Origin: Candidatus Moranbacteria bacterium CG23_combo_of_CG06-09_8_20_14_all_35_22
GTDB taxonomy: Bacteria > Patescibacteriota > Minisyncoccia > Moranbacterales > UBA2206
Length of the DNA: 6,580 nt
NCBI GenBank assembly: GCA_002772115.1
Contig: PCRW01000022.1
Span: 1,035-7,614, forward strand
Reading direction: 5' to 3'
A program made the position numbers and the translations under genes. Under the pieces are notes generated by a model. The model saw only the letters and a list, made by a program, of their open reading frames with translations, had not been told where the DNA came from and made no database searches. Below, piece after piece: positions 1 through 6,486 of this stretch (position 1 is its first letter; every line of letters starts with the position of its first letter).

Positions 1-1
1 A

Positions 2-73
2 AATTGTGTTGGCGTATCGAAGGAAGAAATAAAAATGATTTATGCTATTTATAAAAATGTTATTGAAAAATAA
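2..73 (+). CDS. possible 3' end of an upstream gene (frame uncertain)
   Basis: Two frames could be the tail of a gene that begins before the window. One is open from base 2 to a TAA at 71-73 and ends in an amphipathic-looking stretch (VSKEEIKMIYAIYKNVIEK); it would overlap the next gene's start by about 32 bases. The other is open from base 3 to a TAA at 30-32 and ends IVLAYRRKK, the kind of basic tail seen after a last membrane helix; it would leave a 9-base gap, the same as the gap between the next two genes. The sequence is too short to choose between them or to name a product. From the operon order, a GspH/FimT-like prepilin or another pilus gene would be expected here, but that is inference only. 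Confidence 0.3.
   Translation, partial: NCVGVSKEEIKMIYAIYKNVIEK
21..26 (+). promoter_or_regulatory. Shine-Dalgarno-like AGGAAG before the first pilin gene
   Basis: AGGAAG is the clearest ribosome-binding-like sequence in the window. It lies 15 bases before the ATG at 42 and 30 bases before the ATG at 57, so it favours 42, although the spacing is longer than usual. It is ideally placed (8 bases) for an ATG at 35 in another frame, but that frame stops after 12 codons. The motif may be chance in a purine-rich stretch. Confidence 0.3.
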
Positions 74-1436
74 AAACAATTTAAAAAACAATTCAGGCTT
101 TACTCTGATTGAAGCGCTCACTTTGCTGTTTATTTTTTCCTTAATAACTATTACTTTCTATCAAGTTATCAGTGTTGGAACTAGGCATATTCTTTTTGCG
201 AAAAATCGGTTGGGAGCGATCGCTTTGGCCAATGAAAAAATGGAAATCGTTAGAAATCTTAGTTATGATTATGTTGGAATTCAAGGTGGAGCTTGTGAGG
301 GGATTATTCCTCAAGATGAAGATGTTTCTGAAAACGGTAGAAATTATCATGTGCATACTTTGGCGACTTTTATGGATGACTCTTTCGATGGAACACTAGG
401 TGGAAGTCCAAATGACACGGCCTATAAAGATTACAAAATAATTAAAATTACCGTTTCTTGGAATAATGGCGGAGCGGATGCTGGTAGTGTATATCTCCTT
501 TCCCGATTTGTTCCACCGGGTCTTGAAACAGCTACTTCCGGAGACGGAATATTATCAATAAATATTTTTAGCGATCAAAATGGCGGAGCGGGAGTTCCGC
601 AAGCGACTGTCCAAGTGGTTAATTCGGATTTAGGTTTTAGTGAAACTAGACAAACTGATGATAGTGGAAATGTTATGATTGTCGGCGCTGAAGAATCAAT
701 TCAGAAATACCAAATATCCGTATCTAAATCGGATTATGAAACAGTGAGTACTTTTCCCGCTTATCCTGATACAGATTATAATCCAGTAGATATTCATGCT
801 TCAGTTGTAGCGGGAGCGCTAAATGTTACAAATATCGCTCTTAACAAAACAGCTGATTTGAAGATAACCACTAAAAATTATTTAGCCGATACGATAATTT
901 CTGATATAGAATTTAAATTAATAGGCGGGAGAAGAATTGGAAATGATGCAATTTTTCCGTACGATCCTATTTATAATTTGGATGAAGAAGAACAAACTAA
1001 TTCTTCTGGAGAAAAGCAATATGAAAAAATTAGTCCGGGGCAATACTCATTTACTCTAAGTGATAGTGTGACTGAATATGAATTAATTGGAACTAGCCCT
1101 GCCAGTCCATTCTCTTTACTTTCAGAAGACGATTTAAATTTAGAAGTTAGACTAGCCTCTAAAGATATAACCTCGGTATTGGTTGCAGTTAAAAAAGCTG
1201 AAAGTAGCACTGTTTTAGCCGGAGCTAATGTGAAACTAAGCAACTCATCCGGGTATGAAGAAGAGATAATTACTGATGATAATGGTACGGCTTTTTTTCC
1301 AAAAACTAGCACTCCACTTATCGCCGGAACATATAATCTTGAAATTACAGCGGATGGTTATGAAGAATATTTAGAAACAGTGGAAGTTGAAGAAAATCAT
1401 CTTAGCGAAAAAAATATTCTCTTGGTTTACGAATAA
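42..1436 (+). CDS. PilV/GspI-like minor prepilin with three tandem beta-sandwich repeats
   Basis: A secreted, membrane-anchored type IV pilin-like protein of 464 residues. After a short basic leader comes a classic class III signal: Gly19 at the cleavage site, Phe20 at +1, then TLIE with Glu24 at +5, followed by a hydrophobic helix to about residue 45. Residues 46-160 look like an ordinary minor-pilin domain (ANEKMEIVRNL, then KITVSW and the strand YLLSRF). The rest is unusual. Residues about 168-266, 271-370 and 375-463 each resemble a carboxypeptidase-regulatory/Cna-B-type fold, with a recurring turn (TDDSGN at 205-210, TNSSGE at 319-324, TDDNGT at 411-416) followed by strands such as GQYSFTL and GTYNLEIT. 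Ordinary PilV/GspI proteins are far shorter. It heads a pilV-pilW-pilX-like cluster and probably displays an adhesin-like stalk on the pilus. The ATG at 57 is an alternative start that only shortens the leader. The pilin identity is firm; the adhesive role is inferred. Confidence 0.85.
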   Translation: MLFIKMLLKNKNNLKNNSGFTLIEALTLLFIFSLITITFYQVISVGTRHILFAKNRLGAIALANEKMEIVRNLSYDYVGIQGGACEGIIPQDEDVSENGRNYHVHTLATFMDDSFDGTLGGSPNDTAYKDYKIIKITVSWNNGGADAGSVYLLSRFVPPGLETATSGDGILSINIFSDQNGGAGVPQATVQVVNSDLGFSETRQTDDSGNVMIVGAEESIQKYQISVSKSDYETVSTFPAYPDTDYNPVDIHASVVAGALNVTNIALNKTADLKITTKNYLADTIISDIEFKLIGGRRIGNDAIFPYDPIYNLDEEEQTNSSGEKQYEKISPGQYSFTLSDSVTEYELIGTSPASPFSLLSEDDLNLEVRLASKDITSVLVAVKKAESSTVLAGANVKLSNSSGYEEEIITDDNGTAFFPKTSTPLIAGTYNLEITADGYEEYLETVEVEENHLSEKNILLVYE

Positions 1437-1445
1437 ATTTATAAA

Positions 1446-2090
1446 ATGAAAAAAAATATAAAACAAAAATTCAAAGGGATGACTATTATTGAAATGCTGA
1501 TGGCAATAATGATTTTTACTATTGGAATTGCCGGCTTTTCACTTTTGTTTTCCAAAACTTGGCAAACTAATTCTTATGTTTTGGAAATGGGCCAATCTTC
1601 GATGGAAGCTTCTCAAGGTGTGAATAAAATGGTGGACTATATTCGCAGAGCCAGACAAGCGGATAATGGAGCTTATCCGATAAGATCGGCTAATGGCGAT
1701 GAATTTGTAATTTATTCAGATTATGACAAAGATGAAACTGCGGAAAGACTTCACTTTTACAGATCTGGTCAAAGTATTTTGATGGGAGTGACTGAACCAA
1801 CTATTACATTGCCAAAAACTTATATTAGTGGTGATCAACAAATAATTACTTTGGTTTCAAATTTAGTTAATGATATTGATGAACCGATATTTTATTATTT
1901 CAATCGAGAATATCTGGGGAATATGGCAAATAATCCGCTAAGCATTCCTGTTTCAAGCTATCTAGCGGATATACGATTAGTGAAAATATATATTGAAATA
2001 AACACTAATCCTAGTCGTATATCAAATAATATTGAAATGCAATCTTTTGTGGAAATGAGAAATCTTAATGATTATGATCGGGTACAATAA
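1446..2090 (+). CDS. PilW/GspJ-like minor prepilin
   Basis: A 214-residue prepilin. A basic leader (MKKNIKQKFKG) is followed by cleavage after Gly11, Met12 at +1, and Glu16 at +5 in GMTIIEML. The hydrophobic helix runs to about residue 35. The soluble part has the feel of PilW/GspJ proteins: an amphipathic helix ending in VDYIRRARQA (63-72), NGAYPIRSANGDEFVIYSDYD, then ERLHFYRSGQSILMGV, where the family usually has a strand pair and an ERV-type strand. It starts 9 bases after the preceding pilin gene, so it is almost certainly co-transcribed, but no Shine-Dalgarno sequence precedes the ATG. As the second of three pilin-like proteins it should join the priming or tip complex that starts pilus assembly. 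No catalytic residues are expected. The PilW versus GspJ label is by position and overall pattern. Confidence 0.85.
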   Translation: MKKNIKQKFKGMTIIEMLMAIMIFTIGIAGFSLLFSKTWQTNSYVLEMGQSSMEASQGVNKMVDYIRRARQADNGAYPIRSANGDEFVIYSDYDKDETAERLHFYRSGQSILMGVTEPTITLPKTYISGDQQIITLVSNLVNDIDEPIFYYFNREYLGNMANNPLSIPVSSYLADIRLVKIYIEINTNPSRISNNIEMQSFVEMRNLNDYDRVQ

Positions 2091-2098
2091 TAAGCGAT

Positions 2099-2176
2099 GC
2101 GAATCTACCTGCCTCGACTTGCAAGACGATTGCTCGTCGACGCGAGGCGGGCGAATAACATTCGAATCTACGAATT
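2099..2176 (+). repeat. GC-rich palindromic insert between the pilW- and pilX-like genes, probably a dispersed repeat
   Basis: This 78-base stretch differs sharply from the AT-rich genes on both sides. An imperfect inverted repeat pairs CCTGCCTCG (2108-2116) with CGAGGCGGG (2143-2151), nine pairs including one G-T wobble. Inside it are GACGA/TCGTC (2125-2129 with 2134-2138, four-base loop), the palindrome CTTGCAAG (2118-2125) and GTCGAC (2136-2141). The core is flanked by 9-base direct repeats CGAATCTAC at 2100-2108 and 2163-2171, with further CGAAT copies at 2152 and 2171 and an ATTCG at 2160. There is no U-tract, so it is not a standard terminator, and the operon evidently continues through it. 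It looks like a small dispersed or MITE-like repeat; copy number cannot be judged from one window. Confidence 0.6.
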
Positions 2177-2188
2177 AAATACAAAAAA

Positions 2189-3664
2189 ATGAAAAATGAA
2201 ATAAAAAACAAAAAAAATTTAAAAGGTTCGGCTTTGGCGTATGCGCTCATTATTATGGCGATTGTTTTGATTATTTTGACATCGATGCTTAGTTATATTG
2301 TGAGCCAGATAAAATTTAGTGCCAATAGAGTTGAAAAAGAAAAAGCTCTTCAGATTGCTGAAGCTGGGATATATTTTTATCGTTGGTATTTGGCTCATGA
2401 AACAGCTGGAAAATCAGCACAAGATGTAGAAAATTTTTGGCAAAATGAAAATCCATTAGGAGTTTCTTCTTCTTATACTCAAAATTTTAGCGATCCAGAA
2501 GGGGGGATAATCGGGGAGTATGAAATTGAAGTGCAAGCTCCTTCTGCAGGATCGACAGTAGCGATTGTAGAGTCAACTGGTTGGACAAGTAAAGAACCTC
2601 AATTAAAAAGGACAATTCAAGTTAGATTTCGTCGACCATCTTGGAGTGAGTATGCTGTTTTAGCCAATAGCATAATGCGTTTTGGTGAAAATACGGAAGT
2701 CTTTGGCAAATTACATTCTAATTGCGGAATTCGTTTTGATGGTTTGGCGCATAATATTATATCCAGTTCAGTGGCAACTTATGATGATCCTGATCATAGT
2801 GGAGGCAATGAATTTGGAGTGCATACACATGTTGATCCTTCAAATGGAAGTGTGGGCAGTGGTTTTATTGAAGAGGAAGCGCCACCGTCATTACTTCAAG
2901 ATCGGCCAGATGTTTTTGAAGTCGGTCGGCAATTTCCGGTGCCAACAGTTAATTTCAACGGACTGGTGTCGGATTTGAATTTTTTAAAAAGCGAAGCTCA
3001 ATCGGGAAACGGCATCTATTATGATAACAATAAATGTGACAATAAAAAAAATGCAGGGAGACATATTGTGCTAAATGGAACTACTATGACCGTGAGTATC
3101 GTTACAGATTATAATAATGCTAATTATTCGATAAAAAAAGAAGATTGTTTTTCAAATAATGTATCTATTCCACAAAATGGAATTGTTTTTGTGGAAAACA
3201 ATATCTGGCTCGAAGGGACAGTGAATGGGCGAAGAGTTACTTTTGTAGCGGCTAATTTAATTGGAGGTGAGACCGCTAGTGTTTATATGGGAATGGATAA
3301 TTTACTGTATACTAATTTTGATGGAACAGATGTTATTGGAATTTTAGCCCAAGAAGATATCGAGATAGTGAAAAACAGTCTGGATGATTTAACTATTGAT
3401 GCAGCCTTGCTTTCTCAATCAGGTCGGGTAGGTAGAAATTATTATACTCCTTTTGGTTGCAGTTCTCAATCTTGTAAAGACCATAAAGGAACAATAACAA
3501 TCAATGGCGCTATGGCAACTTTTTTAAGATATGGTTTTGCTTATACTAATGGAACGGGCTATTCATATCGAATTTTGAATTTTGATAATAACTTACTATA
3601 CTATCCACCGCCATATTTTCCTACGGGAACAGATTACTACATTGATTTGTGGGAGGAATTATAA
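2189..3664 (+). CDS. PilX/GspK-like pilus tip protein
   Basis: A 491-residue protein anchored by an N-terminal helix. A basic leader ends KG, giving likely cleavage after Gly13, then SALAYALIIMAIVLIILTSML. The +5 position is Tyr18, not Glu, as in GspK-type tip pilins that also lack this residue. Residues 42-67 (SANRVEKEKALQIAEAGIYF) are the PilX N-terminal hallmark with its AEAGI turn. The large outer part is Gly/Asn-rich and strand-rich: 155-200 (EYAVLANSIMRFGENTEVFG onward), then 330-450 (NGIVFVENNIWLEGTVNGRR, VTFVAANLIGG, DVIGILAQEDIEI, DAALLSQSGRVGR, GTITINGAMATFLRYGFAY), which suggests a stacked-strand or beta-helix-like domain. Five cysteines (179, 283, 320, 424, 429) could form disulfides. 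It follows the palindromic insert by 12 bases with no Shine-Dalgarno. It likely caps the tip complex formed with the two preceding pilins. Family assignment is good; the outer fold is inferred. Confidence 0.82.
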   Translation: MKNEIKNKKNLKGSALAYALIIMAIVLIILTSMLSYIVSQIKFSANRVEKEKALQIAEAGIYFYRWYLAHETAGKSAQDVENFWQNENPLGVSSSYTQNFSDPEGGIIGEYEIEVQAPSAGSTVAIVESTGWTSKEPQLKRTIQVRFRRPSWSEYAVLANSIMRFGENTEVFGKLHSNCGIRFDGLAHNIISSSVATYDDPDHSGGNEFGVHTHVDPSNGSVGSGFIEEEAPPSLLQDRPDVFEVGRQFPVPTVNFNGLVSDLNFLKSEAQSGNGIYYDNNKCDNKKNAGRHIVLNGTTMTVSIVTDYNNANYSIKKEDCFSNNVSIPQNGIVFVENNIWLEGTVNGRRVTFVAANLIGGETASVYMGMDNLLYTNFDGTDVIGILAQEDIEIVKNSLDDLTIDAALLSQSGRVGRNYYTPFGCSSQSCKDHKGTITINGAMATFLRYGFAYTNGTGYSYRILNFDNNLLYYPPPYFPTGTDYYIDLWEEL

Positions 3665-3699
3665 TAGAATAGAAAATAACGGAAGTAAAATAAAAAATT

Positions 3700-4782
3700 A
3701 TGGCTTTTTGGAATAAAAAAATAATCAATCTGGAAAATAAATATTTTGGTTTGGATATTAGCGATCTTTCGGTAAAAATTTTTCAACTGGAAAAAAATGG
3801 GCGAGAAGATGTTGTTCGAAGTTTTGGGGTCAAGGAAATTCCATCGGGCTGTATTGAAAATGGAAAAATAATCAATCGAGAAAAAGTAATTGAAATAATA
3901 AAAAATTTATTCGCTACTGCCAGACCGGAAAAAATCAATACGAAAAAAGTCATCTGTTCTTTGCCGGAATCAAAAGTTTTTTTGCACGCTGTCACAATTC
4001 CAAAAATGAGCGAAGAAGAAGCGATGGAGGCGGTAAAATGGGAGATTGAAGCCAGTATTCCTTTGTCAGTTGATCAAGTTTATTATGACTGGCAATTTTT
4101 AGAAGAAAAAGAAGGTAAACAAAATGTTTTAACAGCAGCCACCGTCAAAGAATTTGTGGATGAAATGTGCGCTATGCTGGAAGAAAGTGGATTAGAAGTA
4201 TATGGTTTAGAAATGGAATCAATCGCTTTGGCACGAAGCTTAGTTGTTAAAATTTCTCAACCAGAGGAAGTTTTCTTACTAGTTGATATCGGCGCGACCA
4301 AAACCAGTTTCACTATTTCAGAAAGAAATATTCCATATTTCACTTCCAGTATTCCTTTTTCTTCTTCCAGTATAACGGAAGAAATAGCCAGCCGTTTGGC
4401 TTTGCAAAAAGAAGAAGCCCAAAATTTGAAAATTACCCAAGGGATAGAAAATTCTTCCGGAAGTAATTCTATTTTAAATGCAATTAGTCCGCTTTTAGAA
4501 AATGTATCAGTAGAAATTGAAAAAACCATAGATTTTTACCAAAGTATGTCGAAAAATAATATTAAGAAAGTAAAAATTATCTTAACTGGAGGCGGAGCGA
4601 ACCTAAAAGGACTATTGGAATATTTAAAACCCAAGCTTTCTTATGAAATAGTTTTGGGTGACGCGTGGATAAATTTAAATTTTGGCAAAAAAATACCTAG
4701 CATAAAACAAGCAGATCTGAATCGTTACGCAGTATCTGTTGGCTTGGCTATGCGGGGCGCTGATTATGGAAATAAAACTTAA
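3700..4782 (+). CDS. pilM: type IV pilus assembly protein PilM
   Basis: A soluble cytoplasmic actin-like ATPase-fold protein of 360 residues, close to the usual PilM length. The nucleotide-binding elements appear in order: phosphate-1 in YFGLDISDLSVKIFQL (15-30), phosphate-2 in FLLVDIGATKTSFTI (192-206), and the adenosine motif IILTGGGANLKGL (293-305). PilM-specific segments include VICSLPESKVFLHAVTIPKM (84-103) and the helix AMEAVKWEIEASIPL (108-122). It has no signal or membrane helix. PilM binds the cytoplasmic N-terminal tail of PilN, whose gene overlaps the end of this one by 17 bases, and so couples the inner-membrane complex to the assembly ATPases. The gene follows the pilX-like gene after 35 bases; a weak GGAAG at 3681-3685 lies 14 bases before the ATG. 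Identification is firm. Confidence 0.95.
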   Translation: MAFWNKKIINLENKYFGLDISDLSVKIFQLEKNGREDVVRSFGVKEIPSGCIENGKIINREKVIEIIKNLFATARPEKINTKKVICSLPESKVFLHAVTIPKMSEEEAMEAVKWEIEASIPLSVDQVYYDWQFLEEKEGKQNVLTAATVKEFVDEMCAMLEESGLEVYGLEMESIALARSLVVKISQPEEVFLLVDIGATKTSFTISERNIPYFTSSIPFSSSSITEEIASRLALQKEEAQNLKITQGIENSSGSNSILNAISPLLENVSVEIEKTIDFYQSMSKNNIKKVKIILTGGGANLKGLLEYLKPKLSYEIVLGDAWINLNFGKKIPSIKQADLNRYAVSVGLAMRGADYGNKT

Positions 4783-5320
4783 TCTGATACCACTGAAAAA
4801 AAAGGAAGAAATAGCGAAAAAAAACTTGGTATCAGCAATTATAAAAATAGAAATTTTTCTCACAGTGGTGCTGGCGGTTTTTGTTATTTTCCTTTTTAGT
4901 TTTAATTATATCTTGAGTTTGAATTTTAATTCAGTTGTAAAGACAGAACAAAAAGATTCCAATGATGGCAAATATGACAAGCTAAAAGAATATGACGAAA
5001 ATTTTAAAAAGGTTAACCAAAAAATTTCCGATGTCGCACTAATAAAAAAAAGTCAGCTGTATTGGTCGAGATTTTTTCTAAAATTAAACGGGCTGGTTTT
5101 TCCTGGTATAGCGATAAATTCAATCACGACTCTGGATTATTCAATCAGTCTTTTGGGAACTTCGGATACGCGAGATAATCTCATCTTGCTTAAAGAAAAA
5201 CTTGCCAAGGAAGAATGTTTTTTGGATATAAATTTACCCCTAGATAATTTAGTGGATAAAAATAATATTTCCTTTAAAATAGATTTTAATTTAGATGGTA
5301 ATTGTTTGAAAAATCAATGA
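4766..5320 (+). CDS. pilN: type IV pilus assembly protein PilN
   Basis: A 184-residue bitopic membrane protein. The chosen ATG gives MEIKLNLIPLKKKEE, matching the conserved PilN tail (an INLLP-like motif, here LNLIP at 5-9) that docks into PilM. An in-frame TTG at 4739 would add nine residues ahead of this motif and is less likely. A membrane helix spans about 25-50, followed by a charged coiled-coil-like stretch (about 57-95) and a small alpha/beta domain: GIAINSITTLDYSISLLGTS (114-133), a helix (DTRDNLILLKEKL), and a final strand (SFKIDFNL). This is the usual PilN layout. The start overlaps pilM by 17 bases and the TGA overlaps the next ATG by four, so pilM-N-O are probably translated together. 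PilN pairs with PilO in the membrane to align the pilus machine. Confidence 0.9.
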   Translation: MEIKLNLIPLKKKEEIAKKNLVSAIIKIEIFLTVVLAVFVIFLFSFNYILSLNFNSVVKTEQKDSNDGKYDKLKEYDENFKKVNQKISDVALIKKSQLYWSRFFLKLNGLVFPGIAINSITTLDYSISLLGTSDTRDNLILLKEKLAKEECFLDINLPLDNLVDKNNISFKIDFNLDGNCLKNQ

Positions 5321-5985
5321 AAAATATCTGGCTGAAAAATAAATTACTAATAATAATTACAATATACGCCCTTATTTTCGGAGTGGCGGTTTACTTTGTT
5401 GTTTTTTTCTTAATTGATAAGATAAAATATATTTCTGAACAGGTGCAAAAAAACTTAATTGATCAACAAATAGAAGAGGCTCGGCTTAGCAATTTGCCTC
5501 AAATGGAAAAAGATTGGCAGGATTATGAAACACAGAAAAATTCAATAGAAGTGATTTTGAGTTCAGGTAGTGAGATAAGTTTTATCGAAAGCATCGATTC
5601 AATTGCCCAAAAGTCTGGCAATATAATTGATTTGAAAATCGGGGATCAAGTGGATCCAAAAGAAATTGCTAAAATAAAAAATGATGCGAAAAAAAATAAA
5701 GGGCAAAAAGGGTTAATGGAAGAAATTGCTTATGATAATTATTTTCCAATGCAGATTAGCTTACGAGGAAATTACCAATCATTAATTGATTTTATCCATC
5801 TGTTAGAAAATAGTCATTTTTATGTAAATATTATTTCAATTGATTCTAAAAAAATAATTTTGGAGGATAATTCGGCAAAAAACAAAACCAATGTTTTTTC
5901 ACCGGACAAGGCGCAAGAAGAAGAAAAGAAACAGGAAATTATTCTAAGCGCTATCAATGCTTTAGTTTATACGCAAAGACAATAA
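5317..5985 (+). CDS. pilO: type IV pilus assembly protein PilO
   Basis: A 222-residue bitopic protein with a short cytoplasmic tail, a membrane helix at about 9-33, a coiled-coil-like region at about 35-80, and a ferredoxin-like domain. The best PilO signature is at 144-175: FPMQISLRGNYQSLIDFIHL, then LENSHFYVNIISI, where the family has a strand, G-x-Y, a helix ending F-x-x-x-L, and a second strand. An internal Lys-rich linker (about 118-132) and an acidic/Lys-rich stretch before the C-terminus (198-206) are probably flexible. The ATG at 5317 forms an ATGA overlap with the pilN stop, a strong sign of translational coupling; an in-frame TTG at 5302 is an unlikely alternative. PilO forms heterodimers with PilN. 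The usual next partner, the PilP lipoprotein, is not encoded downstream. Confidence 0.88.
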   Translation: MKNIWLKNKLLIIITIYALIFGVAVYFVVFFLIDKIKYISEQVQKNLIDQQIEEARLSNLPQMEKDWQDYETQKNSIEVILSSGSEISFIESIDSIAQKSGNIIDLKIGDQVDPKEIAKIKNDAKKNKGQKGLMEEIAYDNYFPMQISLRGNYQSLIDFIHLLENSHFYVNIISIDSKKIILEDNSAKNKTNVFSPDKAQEEEKKQEIILSAINALVYTQRQ

Positions 5986-5987
5986 CT

Positions 5988-6341
5988 ATGAAAATAAATT
6001 TTAACATGCGAATAGATGCGGACAAATTAAGAAAACTTTTTGTTTTCAATTTTTCTCGTCGGAGTCTGCTTGATTTTTTTTACAAAAAATTACAATGGTT
6101 GGCACTGCTTATCATTTTGCTGTCTGCCGGATTTCTAATTTTTCTTTGGTATAATTATATTTTTGCTTCGCAGTGGGATGACGCGCGTGTTCAAGAATAT
6201 ATTCAAATAAAAAAGGATAAAAACGAAGCAGTTTTCAATCGGGAGAATTTTGAAAAAATTATTCAAGAATCAAATGCTCGGAACACAGAATTTGAAAAAC
6301 CACTAGATAATCTGGAAGATATTTTTCGTTTGAAACAATGA
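5988..6341 (+). CDS. small bitopic membrane protein ending the pilus operon, function unknown
   Basis: A 117-residue protein that I cannot assign to a named family. Residues 1-36 are basic and probably cytoplasmic (LRKLFVFNFSRRSLLDFFYK), residues 37-60 form one hydrophobic helix (WLALLIILLSAGFLIFLWYN), and residues 61-117 are charged and helical, with repeated Lys/Glu and aromatic positions (YIQIKKDKNEAVFNRENFEK). The layout copies the helix plus coiled-coil part of PilN and PilO but lacks their folded C-terminal domain. It has no lipobox cysteine, so it is not a PilP-type lipoprotein, and no prepilin cleavage motif. It starts two bases after pilO and is followed by the operon terminator, so it is very likely made with PilM-N-O. 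A role as an extra component of the inner-membrane alignment complex is inferred from position and topology only. Confidence 0.75.
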   Translation: MKINFNMRIDADKLRKLFVFNFSRRSLLDFFYKKLQWLALLIILLSAGFLIFLWYNYIFASQWDDARVQEYIQIKKDKNEAVFNRENFEKIIQESNARNTEFEKPLDNLEDIFRLKQ

Positions 6342-6362
6342 GCTAAGTCAAAATTTGAAATT

Positions 6363-6396
6363 AAAAACATTGCCTTTTTAAAGGCAATGTTTTTTT
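6363..6396 (+). terminator. intrinsic terminator of the pilus operon, possibly bidirectional
   Basis: AACATTGCC (6366-6374) pairs perfectly with GGCAATGTT (6383-6391), extended inward by two T-A pairs (6375-6376 with 6381-6382) around a four-base loop. The stem is followed by a run of seven T (6390-6396). A run of five A (6363-6367) precedes it, so the same hairpin would work on the opposite strand. It lies 21 bases after the last stop codon, which fits the end of the transcript. Confidence 0.92.
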
Positions 6397-6465
6397 GGTG
6401 CGGATTTACAACCAAGCTCGAACTTTTTTTCAAAATTCAGCCTGACCTCCGCCCCGCTTCCGCCC
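6397..6465. other. non-coding spacer with a GC-rich pyrimidine patch
   Basis: No convincing gene is seen. The stretch contains a C-rich patch at 6446-6465 with the direct repeat TCCGCCC at 6448-6454 and 6459-6465, in clear contrast to the AT-rich surroundings. The T-run plus CAAAA at 6424-6435 recurs at 6539-6550. It probably belongs with the hairpins that follow. Confidence 0.4.
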
Positions 6466-6486
6466 GCAAACTTTGAAGAAGTTTGC
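6466..6486. repeat. 8-bp hairpin beside the long inverted repeat
   Basis: GCAAACTT (6466-6473) pairs perfectly with AAGTTTGC (6479-6486) around a five-base loop. It has no T-run, so it is not a typical terminator. It ends exactly where the arms of the next inverted repeat begin, which suggests that both belong to one structured unit. Confidence 0.6.

Noticed and set aside
35..73. ATG at 35 with well-spaced AGGAAG as a 12-codon leader peptide
   Set aside because: The same frame is open further upstream, so the ATG is more simply an internal Met or chance. No attenuator-like structure follows.
2108..2151. Hairpin between the pilW- and pilX-like genes as a rho-independent terminator
   Set aside because: The stem is imperfect, the loop region is long and no T-run follows; the next gene belongs functionally to the same operon.
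2130..2158. TTGCTC and GAATAA with 17-base spacing as an internal promoter
   Set aside because: Both boxes match the sigma-70 consensus poorly and lie within the palindromic insert, so this is probably chance.
2065..2250. 61-codon ORF on the minus strand across the pilW-pilX gap
   Set aside because: It overlaps the ends of two well-supported genes and the palindromic insert, and its residues look like a translated repeat and the reverse of a membrane helix.
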